64,000 bases of DNA from Hyposmocoma kahamanoa (GCF_003589595.1 NW_020654422.1:11879855-11943854), one strand, 5' to 3'; numbered from the stretch's first letter, positions 9,484 through 39,690 are shown. Translations and numbers: made by a program. Notes: generated from the letters alone by a model not told the origin.

Positions 9484-9909
9484 AACTCCGTATTCACTTT
9501 GTTACACTATTTATTATTTCTATTGATATCAAACTGATATAAAATTCATAGATTTTACACAAGGGACTACATTATAGTTATTGGAAGTGATTCATTGTCA
9601 CGATAAATAAGTATTTCCACAACATTTTAATATTTTAAGAAGTACCTGTACATACATGTATCCACAAGGGTAATAAAATAAAAAGACATTATTTTCGTTG
9701 TCCCTTATAATTCCACATACTAGTAGGAAAATCTTTGCCAGATTTAAAATCGTAGGCGCTATGAATTTTTACCTGTACAATAAACATTCCAATTTACAAG
9801 TTTAGTAAGCAAAATTTTAAATTTGTAATAGTTAATGTGTCGTAGTAAATTGCATAAATTGTATTTTTTTATGAAGAGAAGTAAACGAAGATGAAAAATT
9901 CGACGTAGA

Positions 9910-9985
9910 ATAACATTCATTCATTCATTCATTTTATTTAAGAGCCATGCTCTTGTCGGTGTAGCCTCCTCCACTCCAATAATAG
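9910..9985 (-). mobile_element. LINE 3' end with (GAAT)n tail
   Basis: Read on the minus strand, GGAGGCTACACCGACAAGAG is followed by CATGGCTCTTAAATAAAATG and four GAAT repeats. This looks like a 3' terminus of a non-LTR retrotransposon with a short tandem tail. Only the tail region is present. Confidence 0.45.
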
Positions 9986-10285
9986 AATAACAACAGAATA
10001 ATAATTACTTTATTGTCCTAAATACTTATATGTTATATACTCGACTCAGTAAAATATTAAATTATGATTTAGTGGAAAAAAAGGTAACGATTCAGAGAGC
10101 ATGTCCAACAAAGACTGCTAATAACACCTCCGGGACATAATATGGCGAAATTGGAGAAAAAAACAATGTCGCATAAATGTATGAAAGTATATTGCCGTGT
10201 GTTAACACATCATATTTTCATTTCACGTGATGCACTTGCGAATAAGAAAAAGCATTTTATACTTTTTCAGAAAACTGACGATTGC
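9986..10285. other. No recognisable feature
   Basis: AT-rich; no gene seen. Confidence 0.4.
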
Positions 10286-10289
10286 CGAT

Positions 10290-10750
10290 GCGGTCACGTG
10301 GAGGAGAAAATTTAGCCTCAACGAAATGTGTACGAAATGGAACAAATATTATTTCAGTACAGAGTACTAAAAAAACCCACCTCAAAAGTCATTCGTCCCA
10401 TAGTTTGCCACCCTTGGAGGTGGAATATTTTCGTCAATTACGTGCGAGGTCACGTGGAGGAGAAAATTTAGCCTCAACGAAATGTGTACAAAATGGAAAA
10501 AATATTATCTCAGTACAGAGTACTAAAAAAACCCACCTCAAAAGTCATTCGTCCCATAGTTTGCCACCCTTGGAGGTGGAATATTTTCGTCAAATTTAAA
10601 TGGGACCACTACTGAGGAAAAAAAAAGAATCATCAAAATCGTTTCACAAATCCGTATATATATATATAATATAACATACATACATACGAAAAAAAAACAT
10701 ACAGCCGAATTGAGAACCTCCTTCTTTTTTGTAGTCGCTTAAAAATAAAA
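10290..10750. repeat. Family-C repeat with an internal 156-bp tandem duplication
   Basis: The unit starting GGTCACGTGGAGGAG at 10292 is repeated at 10448 with very few differences (period 156 bp). It is followed by a tail (GGGACCACTA, AAAAGAATCAT, CATACATACATACG, GAATTGAGAACCTCC) that recurs at 11160-11325. The open frame across it is a by-product of the duplication. The element is a dispersed insect repeat of unknown class. Confidence 0.75.
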
Positions 10751-10854
10751 AATAAACGGAAAGGTTCTCCCGTAATAAAAGGTATTCGCGTGCCGGAATC
10801 ATCTGGGTCCAGCGAGTCATAAGTTAAAGTGCCAGCATCGATTGTGAATCAAGA

Positions 10855-11330
10855 ACGGAATCCCAGCGTAAATCAAATAATCTCAGTGCAGAGTACTAAA
10901 AAAACCGACCTCAAAAGTACGTGGCATTACGTCTATTTGCTGTTTTATTGAAATATCCTTAAATTCGCCACTATACAGGACTTGACACAGGAGATAATTA
11001 AAAATCGGTTCTCACTGCTCAAAGAATTTTGAGAGAAAAACGCCTTGAATTGGAGAAATAGCAAAATCAACCATTAAAATAATGCTCCTTAAGAAAATTT
11101 AGGCGCTATTTATAAAAATGAATCTTCATGCGTGAACAGCACCCTTAGAGGTGGATGGTTTCCTTCAAAATGAAATGGGACCACTATGGGATTACCCCCT
11201 TTCCAACAAAAAAAGAATCATGAAAATCGGTTCACAAATACCGGAGTTATCGCGTAACATACATACTAAAAAAACATACAGTCGAATTGAGAACCTCCGC
11301 CTTTTTTGAAGTCGTTTAAAAGTATTAAAT
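10855..11330. repeat. Family-C repeat, second diverged copy
   Basis: It shares CTCAGT.CAGAGTACTAAAA, GAGGTGGA, GGGACCACTA, GAATCAT.AAAATCG.TTCAC and GAATTGAGAACCTCC with the 10290-10750 copy, in the same order and orientation. The central part differs. Confidence 0.65.
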
Positions 11331-11357
11331 ACACATTCATTCTTATTTTTGAAAGAC

Positions 11358-11640
11358 CAAGTGACGGGTAGAACAAGTCGTGCGCCTGGTGGTAAGCGAC
11401 ACGCCTGTCCACAACAGTTGCAGTGCCACTCAGAGTTTTAAATTACAAAATCTAAGGAGTACTGCCAATGCGTCTGACACACCAAGACTTTGACAAGAAG
11501 TTGACAAGTTCCATGTGACTGTAATTTTACCAGCACCCTTACCCTTCAAGACCCGAACTCACGTTACTGCTTGGCGGCAATTATATATAAGGTGACAGTA
11601 CTTCCTTGGACGATCGTTTTCACTAGGAGCTCTACTGCTA
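11358..11640 (-). repeat. Family-B repeat (copy 3)
   Basis: Nearly full-length reverse copy, beginning CAAGTGACGGG and ending GGAGCTCTACTGCTA on the plus strand. It is immediately next to the family-C copy. Confidence 0.85.
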
Positions 11641-12020
11641 ATAAAAAAACTCAAAACTATCTACATGAAAACTAGGAATAGCAAAGCACAGCACACACTA
11701 AATTTGGAAATACTTTAGTTAACAGGGGTGGTAAATGTAACAACCATCTAATTTTACGTTACCTTTGTATTAAAAAAATATTTTGTCATATTTACCTACC
11801 TCTATCTATAGGAATTAGGGGTATGGTAATAGGCGTGCCAGTGTAGCTGTTATGTTATCTGCTCAATGTAAAAAAATGTAGAATTTACCTATGAAAATCT
11901 TTAGTTAGCACATATTCGAAACTAGAGGGCCTGCGTACACTAAATCTTCTACCGCCTTTTATTTCTTTCTTTACTACCTTGAGTATTGACTAAAACTCTT
12001 TTAAAATTATCGATTGAATC
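11641..12020. other. No recognisable feature
   Basis: No gene or repeat identified. Confidence 0.4.
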
Positions 12021-12024
12021 TTTC

Positions 12025-12220
12025 TATCAAATTCTTAGGTTTTCACGATTGTTACATTTAAGAAATGATAGTATTTTTGGGATGGAAATCGCGTATATTT
12101 GGCCCGTGGTCACTGAGTCAGTGGACTCAGTTAACATATAAAGGGCCCGAAAATTGGTTTGTTTGAAAAACAAATAAACGTGATTTATATCCGAAAAAAT
12201 AGTTTCATTTCCTTATGTTA
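12025..12220. repeat. Palindromic repeat (family P), decayed copy
   Basis: Both arms of the family-P palindrome are present (ATCGCGTATATTTG on the left; GGGCCCGAAA, GGTTTGTTTGAAAAA and AAAATAGTTTCATTTCC on the right). The left arm has lost part of its inner half. See the 18300-18510 copy for the intact form. Confidence 0.65.
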
Positions 12221-14168
12221 ATGTATTGCTGAAATACTAGATGGCGTTGTACATAAAAGCATATATAGAGTGTTAATTCTGGACTACCGTAGGTATTACA
12301 ACATTACAGATATATGTGGAGCGGGAATGCTCGGGTTTGTAAATTTTGCAATTCTTAAAGCTTTAATATGAGTTCTGTATAAAAACAAAATGAAAAAAGT
12401 TGTAGAATTCTTGATTTGATGTGAGAGTTCTATTTCAAAGATACCACAAATTAAATGAATTTTAATTAATTAATATTACATTGTTATATAATGTTGTATT
12501 GCTCTGTTAGAGCGATTAAAAATCGATCAAAATTGTGCCTTAGCTGTTTCATCATTGTGACATATAATTTTTGAAGAAACTGTTAAGTTTTTTCAGCCAT
12601 ATAATTAAGAAAATATTATCAAACATCAAAGTGACTTATTGATATTGGCAGGATTCTATATTGTATAAAACACCCGAAGTTAAAAGTTAAAGTTATGCCC
12701 ATAGTATATCACTTTGTGTGCTAAACCCACAACACAAGCAATCAAACACAGAGGAATGTTTTAATCGTGATATATTGCTTATCAATACAGAGTAACAAAG
12801 ATTCTGTTTCTTAAATTATCAAACTACTGTTCGACATGAAATCAAAATGCTAGTAAATGCAAAAGACAAGTAAAACCGAGTCAATGCGCCGCCACTGCGC
12901 TATCACAAATGCAAAGGACCGGACCAACCAATGATAAGCCAATATAAAAGATCCAATATATCAAAACTTACACAATTGTTCACAATGCTATAACAATTAT
13001 CGTTTTAAAATCTCATAAATGCTAATAAGGTACCTCTAAAGTTAAGTAGGTAATATTAATTTCTCAATTTCTCTAAGATTTCTTATAAAATTTAGATGTA
13101 TTTACAATTTTTTACTTTATAAACAAGCTTCGCGGTAAAAGCGCAAAGTTATTGAGCATCCTATTGTCGCCTTCTAACTTTCATAACTCGGAAGCGCTTC
13201 AAGTACATCTCGATGTAGATTTAATATTAAAAATAACAATCGACACATTAAATAACTCAATTACACAATAGATAATACTCACACACACTCACAGCACAGA
13301 CTAAACCGATCATCATTATTTTAAATAATATATAAATATTCGTAGAAATGCAATTCAACTTGGTACGACATGTTGTGCGCTCTATTGGGCATCACCATGA
13401 ATTCAAAAATTTTGTTTTCAAATAATAAGTACAAACAAAGAACAAACATAACATTATTATACACAGAACTTGTGACATAATTTGTGTTAATATTTTGAGA
13501 GATAATTAGAAGCTAGTATCACTAAACGAGGATAGAGATTCCTTATTGAGAAGTTGTATCAAAGATCTAAACGCTTTGATTTTTTTATGGGTCGGACAAG
13601 TGATGTCATCCGATCCATATCTGCTTCATTTCAAGTCAGCAATCTCCAATCTTTTAGCACCAACCGATAATCTCTTTTAAACAAACTATGGCTGGCTTGA
13701 AATGAAACTTACAAAGTTTTCTAAATGACAAATTCTATGAATTACTCTAATATTTTAGTCTATGTTACATAATGTACGCTTACTTTCTAACCCCGTACCA
13801 TCACCAAAGATTGCACATAATACCCGATACTTTGATTTTTTAATTGCAGTCATGCCTATCGCCTAGACCAAAAATGTATCATTGACTGTTATTAAAAATT
13901 AAGGTATTTTTTTAGAACAAAATGATTGTTAGAAAGTGTAATGTAAACCATAGGCAATTTTGAAATGTCGGAATGTCTATTTATATTTTGGAAGACATTT
14001 AATTTTAACGAGTCTCACATTAAACTTATAAGCACTGGTTTTATTTTTTCTATTAAATATTTTAGTATACAACGGACGGAATAAATTCGTAATGTTAAGT
14101 ACGTTTTCCATCATAATTGGAATGGGAATTGCCGAATCAGTCATTAAGAATTTATTAGAAGTGGCCAA
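12221..14168. other. Downstream flank of ovo, no coding sequence
   Basis: This stretch probably includes the ovo 3' untranslated region. A minus-strand AATAAA lies at 14045-14040, about 125 nt after the stop, but long ovo tails are common and the true end is unknown. No other gene is visible. Confidence 0.4.
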
Positions 14169-31650
<17,482 letters not shown>

Positions 31651-32045
31651 CTTCGGGCGCTAATGATCACTGCACTCGATCCTTACAATTGTCTCTGTCA
31701 CTTTGTCTATGATAAGTCGTAATCAAATCCCTTCGAAAACAGTTCAACACTTTGCATCGTATCACACTACACGGTAAGTCTCCTGGATTTGTTGATGTTT
31801 ATTTGGTGCGTAACAGCTAGCGGCACATCTGGTACCGTTGGCCGCTGCGAAAGGACTGAGCGCTAGTAGGTGTGCGGTGCCCGCGACACCGTTGCCGGAA
31901 CAGGTCCGCCCCCGCCCGCGCTGCTCCGGCGCCGCCCGCCCGACCCCGTGCGCCCGCGCAGCCAGACGCGCACACCGGCATCGGCCGATGGGCCATGGGC
32001 ACGGGCATGGCCACAACACCTCCACTAATACATTCCAGTAAAAGT
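31651..32045 (-). promoter_or_regulatory. ovo 5' leader and GC-rich upstream patch
   Basis: Immediately upstream of the ovo start lies a leader with one short upstream frame (ATG at 31757, 16 codons, stop at 31709-31707). Beyond it is a strongly GC-rich patch at about 31870-32010 (CCCCGCCCGCGCTGCTCCGGC and similar). The position next to the first coding exon makes it the best candidate for the Svb-type promoter/leader, but no TATA box or clear initiator was found. Confidence 0.4.
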
Positions 32046-35000
32046 GCTGTTTCGTGTAAGGACAAAGTCCTATCCCTGACAATGTCTTGCCTATTATTTA
32101 CTTTGCATTGAGTAGCTTTCATCACTATTAAATAGAGCTATTTATTTTTTGAAGTAAAATCACTCGAGGCTTGAAAATTCCTTGTATGATTGTTTTTTTA
32201 TTTTTGAAAGTTACTGGTAAATAGAAGGAAACCCAAAGCACAAATAAAGCACTGGGTCTTCTTCGAAGACTGGTTGCTCAATCTGTGTCAGTGGAGTCAT
32301 CAAAATATGAATCATTTAACAAGTTCAACATGTTTGACCATAATTTCTTCGTATACTCAAAGCCCGCTTAAGGATGAATCTCGTGGTGTTTTGGTTCTAT
32401 TCTAACCCCGTTGTTTATAAATTTGTTCTTATTTTAAACGAATAAGGCATTGAGGGATTATTTCTTGCATATTTATAATCATAACCCATACTGTCAAAAA
32501 TCACGTGTTTGTTGTCGGCAACCTTTCAATCAACGGCGACGTTTGAGAAATAATGCAGATGTTGCCTGAGTACATTGCCTACAATCAGTGAAGCGTATTC
32601 TTTCAGAAACAAGTATTAACAATAGGATGGTTATAAAGTAACAACAATAATTTTTACGATTTCCTTTTGTCTGTACGTAGTTTCCATTTTGTGTTTTTCT
32701 GCGTTTTTGTTTGGGTTATCGCAGCGTAAACGGCGGCACCTTTGTTCAAATGAGTTTGGCTTGCAAAAGTCGCATGTCTACCGCCATACTGTATCCAAAT
32801 TTTACTGTAGCAAACAATTACATAGTAAAATTTTATAACATTTAACAACATACATATTCTTAAAAACAAAAAATATTCACCCATTTCAAAACTCGTACAC
32901 TTCCTTTACTTTGAATTACTTAATCTCGACATGTAATATTGACAACAACAAAAAGTAATATTTAAAAAAAAAAGAGTTGTTTCAATAACAAAAATCCTTA
33001 CAAAATTCTTATAAACTGTTTGTATAATAAGCCTTTTTAGCCTTTGAATCTTCAATGTCGTTTGTATCAAACACTTAATGTATAAGACAGCCTTATATTG
33101 AATAGCCATTTCCGGTGTTTGCGTACTAAGCGGATGTTCACTGAAATAAATAAGAAAGAAACTCAGCTCTCGTCGGCACCTTAACTGTTTTCATAAATAC
33201 AAGTTGTATAAAAAGAACTTGTTCTAAAGAAATAACAACAAATGAATCAACGAGATGTGAAATTTGTTTGCAACATACATACAATAAGGATTAGGCTATT
33301 TATAGCCTAACAGTTATTGCCATCGCAAAAAAGAGATTAATGTCGGCCAAAAACCTAGACAAAGTTATCCCAAAAACGGTTTATTCTTTTCCCAAAGCTA
33401 TTTCCCTGAACTCGAGACTTGGTGTTAAGAAACTAGCTTTGTGTTCTCGGATTATAGAGTACGTCTCTTCCTGATTCCTGGGGAACATCTTTCGTTAACT
33501 GAAGATAATTCATTTTATGCATTACGTAGACTATTTAACTTATGCACCTGCTATCATAATTTAAATATTTTATTTAAAAACAAAGAATAAAGTTTTATTG
33601 CTATAACATAGCCAAGCTTTGAAAAAAAGACCACGTGGATTCGATGCCAAAGTTCATGGCTGTCATGGCACAAACCCTCATTTTAAACATCATAAATCAT
33701 TTTTTATTAAAAATTCAGCTAACGACTCCATAAAGTGGCAAGGAGTTGTTTTGCTGACACAAATAAAACAAAACTGTAACATGCTACCGAATTGGTTCTG
33801 TTTACTTTTTTAACTTCAATAAAAAATGATAGCGATTTTGAGTTAACCACGTTTAAAGTTTTTTGTAGTTATCTTTTAAAAAAACTTACGGCAAACATTT
33901 AAAGTGGATATTGTTTTATTTTGAAACAAAAGCTCGTTTTAGGTACATCATTGCAAATTACGACGATTTGGTTTCAGCAGTAATGTTCTACTTTTGAGCG
34001 GTCTTTTGGGATATTCTTATGAGAATTTCTTCCGCATTTCGTCTGTTTTGTATTTCTCTGATACGAAATATATGCTAGTATAAATAAGTAGAATTTTAAG
34101 AGAGTACGTTTACATTTTACTTACATAGTAATGGTTTTATTTTTAAAGACAAACACGTTTTTAGTTGCATCATTGCAAATTACGAAGAGTTGTGATTTGA
34201 TCTTTGGTTTCGGCAAGAAATTTCTACTTTTAAGTTTTGATTTTCTCTGATTCTAAATATTATATGCCATATAGAATCAGGATTTTCGAAAAGTACATAT
34301 ACATTTTAGTCATACTGTGAAGTTGTTACAGCGAAGTAAATTAAAATTTTAGATTATTCATTACTCATACTAATGTGTAAGTACATAAATACATCATGTT
34401 TAAGTATATAAATACATCATGTAAGTACATAAATACATCATATACGCTTATATGTACGAGAAATTTCGATCGTCGAGATATAATGCTTCTTTCTCCGATT
34501 CCAAGCGTATGCACGTGTCTGGGAATCGTGCGCAACCACCGCATTCGTGCCAGCTCACCATTGCAGCATCGACGAACATGAAATCATAAAAAATGTTTCA
34601 GTATGGTGGATTCGCCTGTATACATTTACATTTTTTTTCTGAATAAGTGAGTATCCTTAAAATTATTAAAAGTATAAACAGCCAGCGATAAAAGACATAT
34701 TTTTCAAAGTTTAAATATAAAAAAATTTCAAATATAAATATGCGAAATCGATTTTCATATATTTGTTCATAGTATATGAAATTTTATTCCTTTTTTTTTA
34801 TTAAATAAGAGGTTGTAAATGAAGTCTTGGAGATAGTGTGGTGTAGTGGTAGACGCCACACGTATAGTACTATCAGCAAATTGAAGCCTTCCCAGACTCG
34901 CCCACCTGCGTGTTTTGTCGACCTTTTTATTTATGAAAATCTTTTGTTTCATATAAGTATTATGCAGTCCTTAAAAGTCGTTCGTTGACAAAGAAGCTGG

Positions 35001-35940
35001 GTACACCCACAACCCTTCACACAACCGTCCGCTTTGCTTATAGTAGATCGTTCTTGATGAAAATCAATTTTTATTTATCTGAAGCATTGCTTTATTAAGA
35101 TAAATACATGTCATATTGTCCTATCTTCACAGTTTAAAGTGCATAGGAGTTTGGTGGTGGCTGCGTGTGCGCTGCGTCGATTGCGCAACGGTCGCACCGC
35201 GCACCGGTTTCGCGCCGCCGCACAAGCCGACTCAAGTTCTTGGCAACGCTAACCTCTTTCAAGTTTACTCGTTTGTGATTTTGCTAGCCAATGAGTATGC
35301 AGTACATATACCATGAGTAAGGTAATATGGTGTTGGTTTATTTGATAATTTTGTATGGCAAATTGTAGAGTGTATTTTATGCTGTTGCTACCCAGAAACT
35401 TAGGGACGAAAGACAGAATTTCACAGTACAGTTCAGACAATGCAGATATAATCTAATACGCTTGGTGTGCAGTTACCAAAAATGTAGAAATTTAAACAAT
35501 AATCTCTGTTTAATCCTTTATATTATAGATTTTTCCACTTTGGCTTTATATAATTGTACATGATAAATCAATTTATAATTTACAATCTTTGATCAGTCTT
35601 TTTATGTATATGTAAACAGTTAACTAGTTTTTTTTTAATTCTGCATGTCAATGATCATTTTATAAATACAATACGCAATTTGAATGTTCTTTATGTGTCC
35701 TTGTCTACTTACGTACCAATGCGCAATGGCGTAAACAAAATAAAAATTGCAAATTTTCAATAAAGAACGTTATTCAATAGTTGTAACTAAATTCACACAC
35801 ATTATTTAAACGTACATGTGTTCGTGCTGTAGAGTATGCAGCAACAGAAACTAAACTCTGCATTAATCACACCACCATGTCAAACTATAAACTATAGTTT
35901 CACATGGTGGTGTGGTATATAATAATATCAAAAACAGCAA
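32046..35940. other. Upstream region of ovo, no gene
   Basis: There is no coding sequence that I can support. A GC-rich patch at about 35150-35250 (CGCACCGCGCACCGG, CGCGCCGCCGCAC) may be regulatory. A tRNA-like box A at about 34843 has no matching box B. Confidence 0.35.
35868..35914. repeat. 22-bp stem-loop
   Basis: The arms 35868-35889 and 35893-35914 (CACACCACCATGT.AAACTATA) are reverse complements with one mismatch, around a 3-base loop. It may be a small palindromic element. Confidence 0.55.
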
Positions 35941-35944
35941 TTTG

Positions 35945-36336
35945 GGAAGAAGATTTAGCCGTGGGGCGACGGCTTAAGAATACATTGTCGCCTCCCCATA
36001 CATGCCCGTGGGGGTCGTAAGAGGCGACCGAGGGCGTCACAAGTGTCCATCTGCTTAGCATTGTGGTAGGCTCTGTGCCGACTGGATAGCGACCACAGTA
36101 CACACGGCGGAAAACCCTCCACAGTGAAACGCTTTTGCGAATCGCGTTCAGGGATCAGTTGGTGTACATCCAGTGCATTTGGCCAGACCGGCAAAATGAT
36201 AGTGACGGAGTGAAGATATTTGTGTTTTCCATCCGTTACTCTCATCTCTGGACTGTATTCGCACTTTCCATCAGGCGCGGTGCAGTCATTTTGTCGAGTC
36301 GCAATAAAAAAAAAAAAAGAAAAAAAAAAAAAGAAA
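35945..36336 (+). mobile_element. Retroposed element with A-rich tail
   Basis: The segment contains GTGGGGGTCGTAAGAGGCGACCGAGGG, of a kind common in lepidopteran retrotransposons (from memory). It ends in a long A-rich run at about 36303-36336, as expected for a retroposed LINE or SINE copy. The coding content is decayed and the family is not established. Confidence 0.5.
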
Positions 36337-36459
36337 GGACTTTCCGTATTTCATATGCAAATTTTCATGTTAATAACTTTAAAAGATACATTTAACTTAA
36401 TTGGTACATAGCATTATAAAGAGTTATGTAATTGTACTTTGCAATGTAAATAAGTTTTT

Positions 36460-36711
36460 TTGTGACAAGACTAACAAGTCGTGCGTACCACCAGGCGTAA
36501 GCGATACGTTTGTCCACAGGAGTTACAGTGCGACTCAGAGTTTTAAGTCGCAAAGATCTGAGGGACACTGCACCCGTCATTCAGCCTGAGATTTAAGTTA
36601 ACATGTCTCATGTGCTTGTAATTTCATCAGCATCCTTACCCTTCAAAACAGGAACGCAATGCTCATATTACTATTTGGTGACAAAAATACGTAAGGTGGC
36701 AGCACTTCCCT
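36460..36711 (-). repeat. Family-B repeat (copy 6), main part
   Basis: Reverse copy (TGACAAGACTAACAAGTCGTG ... AGGTGGCAGCACTTCCC). It is interrupted at 36711 by a LINE 3' fragment. The missing end resumes at 36930-36963. Confidence 0.8.
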
Positions 36712-36929
36712 TGCTACTACAGTACTTTCATTACGGGATATTACGTTTTGGTTGCACCCCCCTTTAGAACTCTTAAATTGAGATAGAACTAAGGTTGGAA
36801 GAAATTGCTGCTTAGCAATACGGCTGCATGTTGTACATTGGCTTACTCTCTGATACTTCTTACATTTCTGTTCTGTGTTGTTATTGTAATTTTAATATGC
36901 AATAAAGAATATTTCATTCATTAATTCAC
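36712..36929 (+). mobile_element. LINE 3' untranslated end, nested inside family-B copy 6
   Basis: The insert (GGTTGGAAGAAATTGCTGCTTAGCAATACGG ... ATGCAATAAAGAATATTTC) has the form of a lepidopteran LINE 3' tail. That is GGAAGA, a short stem TTGCTGCTTAGCAA, a T-rich stretch and an AATAAA near the end. It lies exactly where the family-B consensus is interrupted. Confidence 0.6.
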
Positions 36930-36963
36930 TGGGCGAGCTCTTTCACAAGGAGCTCCACTGCTA
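36930..36963 (-). repeat. Family-B repeat (copy 6), remaining end
   Basis: GGGCGAGCTCTTTCACAAGGAGCTCCACTGCTA on the plus strand completes the interrupted copy. Confidence 0.75.
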
Positions 36964-37950
36964 CGAAAAGGTATGTCTATTGAAAAGCGTGTAAATTCGT
37001 TTTGACTGAATAACAACTGAAACACAAATAGCGGACTCCCATAATGAATGAAGAGTGACAACATTATTCAAAACTAAATTAAAGTCTCTTGACAAATGTG
37101 TTCTACTACAGTATAAGTTTGTGCGTATTAATTGCCTGTGCAAAGCCTGAACTAACATTGTAATAAATAAAAACGAAGAAAGATTTTTTGGTTTGACACG
37201 TTAACATTAAACATCTTACAATACAAAGGCGACAATATGTCAATAGTATTTTTAAACAGCCATAGCAACAAGTTGCCCATTACTTCCACCTCAACCAAAG
37301 TAAAGCTTATCAATCTGCGACTTGGTAACATTGAAACCCATCAAGTGTTACGGATCGCGCTGCAACGGTACTCACGCGATGATTGCACGCACGCGCGACT
37401 ATCCACTGCAATGTTACCAAAATAACCTGACCCTTGACAGTTGCTAAAACAACAATCTATTATAACTAATCTTCATGAAAAAGTACTAATAATCTACCTA
37501 AAGGAAAGCCTTTTTTAAGTCTAGATAATAAATATAACTTTGTATTTTTGGTACATATGTATTTGTCTAAGCAGAAAACCCCAATGTTGCTTGTCTGAGA
37601 TCTAACAGTGGTGGTAATATAGGGGAATAAATTGCAATAGTATTAATGTTTAGAACCGGTCCAACGATTACCCTCAACTGGACACTCATATTATTCAATT
37701 GGTCGCAGACGTGATTTGATCGCAACAACTATAGACCTTGTGGTTGTCTATAATAGGCGACCAATGTATTTTATTAGGCAGATATAGTCTCTATTTTTTG
37801 TTCCATATGTTCATTATGTTAATTCATCTTATTTGTGACCATCTCATTTAGTTTTTTATGATATTTATTTATTAGTTGTTCTGATATGAAACGCTTTGAA
37901 ATGTTAAATGTCGATAATAATATGAACGAATAAACTTTCCATTTAAATAT
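36964..37950. other. No recognisable feature
   Basis: No gene seen. Confidence 0.4.
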
Positions 37951-38230
37951 AGTAGCAGTGGAGATCCTTGTGAAAGAGTTCATCCAGGGTAGTACTGCCA
38001 CCTTACCTATTTCTGCCGCTAAGCAGTCCGGTCCTAAAGGGTAAGGGTGCTGGTGAAATTACTGGCACATGGGACTTGTCAACTTATGTCTCAGGGGGAC
38101 CGGCGCAGTGGTAGTTCTCCTCAGACCTTTGGAATTTCAAGCTCTGAATGGCACTGTTACTGTTATTGACAGGCTTGTAGCTTACCATCAGGCGCATGAG
38201 TGACTTGTGCGTCCCGTCACTTCGTATTAT
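37951..38230 (+). repeat. Family-B repeat (copy 7)
   Basis: Full-length copy starting AGTAGCAGTGGAGATCC and ending CGTCCCGTCACTTCGTATTAT. Confidence 0.85.
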
Positions 38231-39475
38231 ACACATCCCGTACAATAAAAAAGATCATATGCAATAAAACTATGTGTTTGATATCGATAGTCAAAATATT
38301 ATAATTTAAAATGCAATGTCAAGGTAGAACATGATTGTTTGCAATTTATACAATAATATAATAAACAATGAATAAGAAACTAAGTACGATAATATACAAG
38401 AAATATAATTTTCAATTTATTCTTAAGAAATTCTTATGCACCGTAGAGCTCATTATAAAAAAAAAAGTTTGAGTCGGATATACAACGCGTCTTTGTTTTC
38501 CTAGTAACACAAATTTACTATGTAAGGATTTCTGTGCAGACCCCGTTATTGTCTTAGGTGTTAGACATAAGCGCTAAAGCGTTCTCTCCAGGCTTAACAC
38601 AGCTGAGTTCCAGTTCAACTGCTCACGAGTAGCTCTATCAACTCTTTTAAATTTTTTTTCTGTATAGATGATCGTTGCATCTAGGACAAATCAATCTCGG
38701 AATATTTTTTTTATTACCTCAAACATACATTCTCCATCAATTAAAATACATATAGTTATATCTTCATATACAATCAATGTGCTTTTGGGCGTTCATAATT
38801 TTGGGACACTTAATAAATTGTGTAATACACAGCGTGCAAAATAATTTATGTTTTATTTGTATTATCAGTAACAGCTGATTCAAAATTTTACTCAAAGGAT
38901 ATATTACGTTTAAAATCTTCTGTTCAGACTTTTTCGTCTATCAATTTATCTAAACCTACTTTTAAGAACAATTTGTCTTTCTTTAAAAGACAACTGAGAT
39001 CAGTGTTAATTAGGCTCCAGAGCACGAACGCGACGTCGTCATTATCACCCGCATCTTGTATGTAACGAGGTTGCGCCGGCGTAGTACATTACAACTACGC
39101 AAATTGTTAACACAAATTAAACGAGACATAGCCGTAGCTAATACTGCTTTTGTGGGTAGGTGATTGGCCTTAATTAAGGTCCTTTTCAAATCTTTTAAAA
39201 GGAAAATGCTAAGAAATTTTCTTTTATATTACAGATTCTTCAGATCGAACATCAAAATCCCTTTTTACTAGTAGGGATGGACAAGATACGACTCTCCGTT
39301 CAATCTTCTACCAAAATCTTCCAGAGCGTCCGAATTCGAATCAAACGTGACGCAATAACACCCCATTTCGACCGTATGATGAATTGTGATGTTGCAAGAG
39401 CACAGAATGCTTCGTTGCATGAATTAAACGTCGGAAAATTCTCAAGCATACATGTTTACGTGTACCTATACCGGT
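38231..39475. other. No recognisable feature
   Basis: No gene seen. Confidence 0.4.
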
Positions 39476-39479
39476 TGTC

Positions 39480-39690
39480 AAAAGGCTGTGGTGTGGAGCG
39501 AGCGCGGGTGTGGAGTGGGGCTCGCGGGGTCGGGCAGGGTACAGCGACCGCAATAGCGCTGAGCGTTGCCGCACCGCGCCTGCGCGGGCACCATTGCCAA
39601 GATCACGGACCGCGCTTGCGCAGCGAATGTCAGCCACGTCACGATCGAGCTTTGTGCTATCGCGATTGGATCGTTTGAATTTAGAACTGG
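39480..39690. promoter_or_regulatory. GC-rich patch upstream of ovo
   Basis: CpG-rich sequence (GCGCGGGTGTGGAGTGGGGC, CCGCACCGCGCCTGCGCGGGC) lies in an otherwise AT-rich region 8 kb upstream of ovo exon 1. It could be a promoter, a non-coding first exon or an enhancer; strand and function are unknown. Confidence 0.25.

Noticed and set aside
10282..10599. 105-codon plus-strand frame with repeated sequence
   Set aside because: Produced by the 156-bp tandem duplication (156 is a multiple of 3) in a dispersed repeat. No protein family.
31762..32125. Four overlapping open frames of 67-106 codons rich in Ala, Arg and Pro
   Set aside because: They result from the GC-rich patch upstream of ovo; all frames are open because the patch lacks AT-rich stop codons.
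34835..34910. tRNA-like box A (GGTGTAGTGGTAGAC)
   Set aside because: No box B at the right distance and no cloverleaf. A GTGTGG/CCACAC inverted repeat explains part of the resemblance.
36135..36411. Plus-strand frames with a Lys-rich run
   Set aside because: They read through the A-rich tail of a retroposed element.
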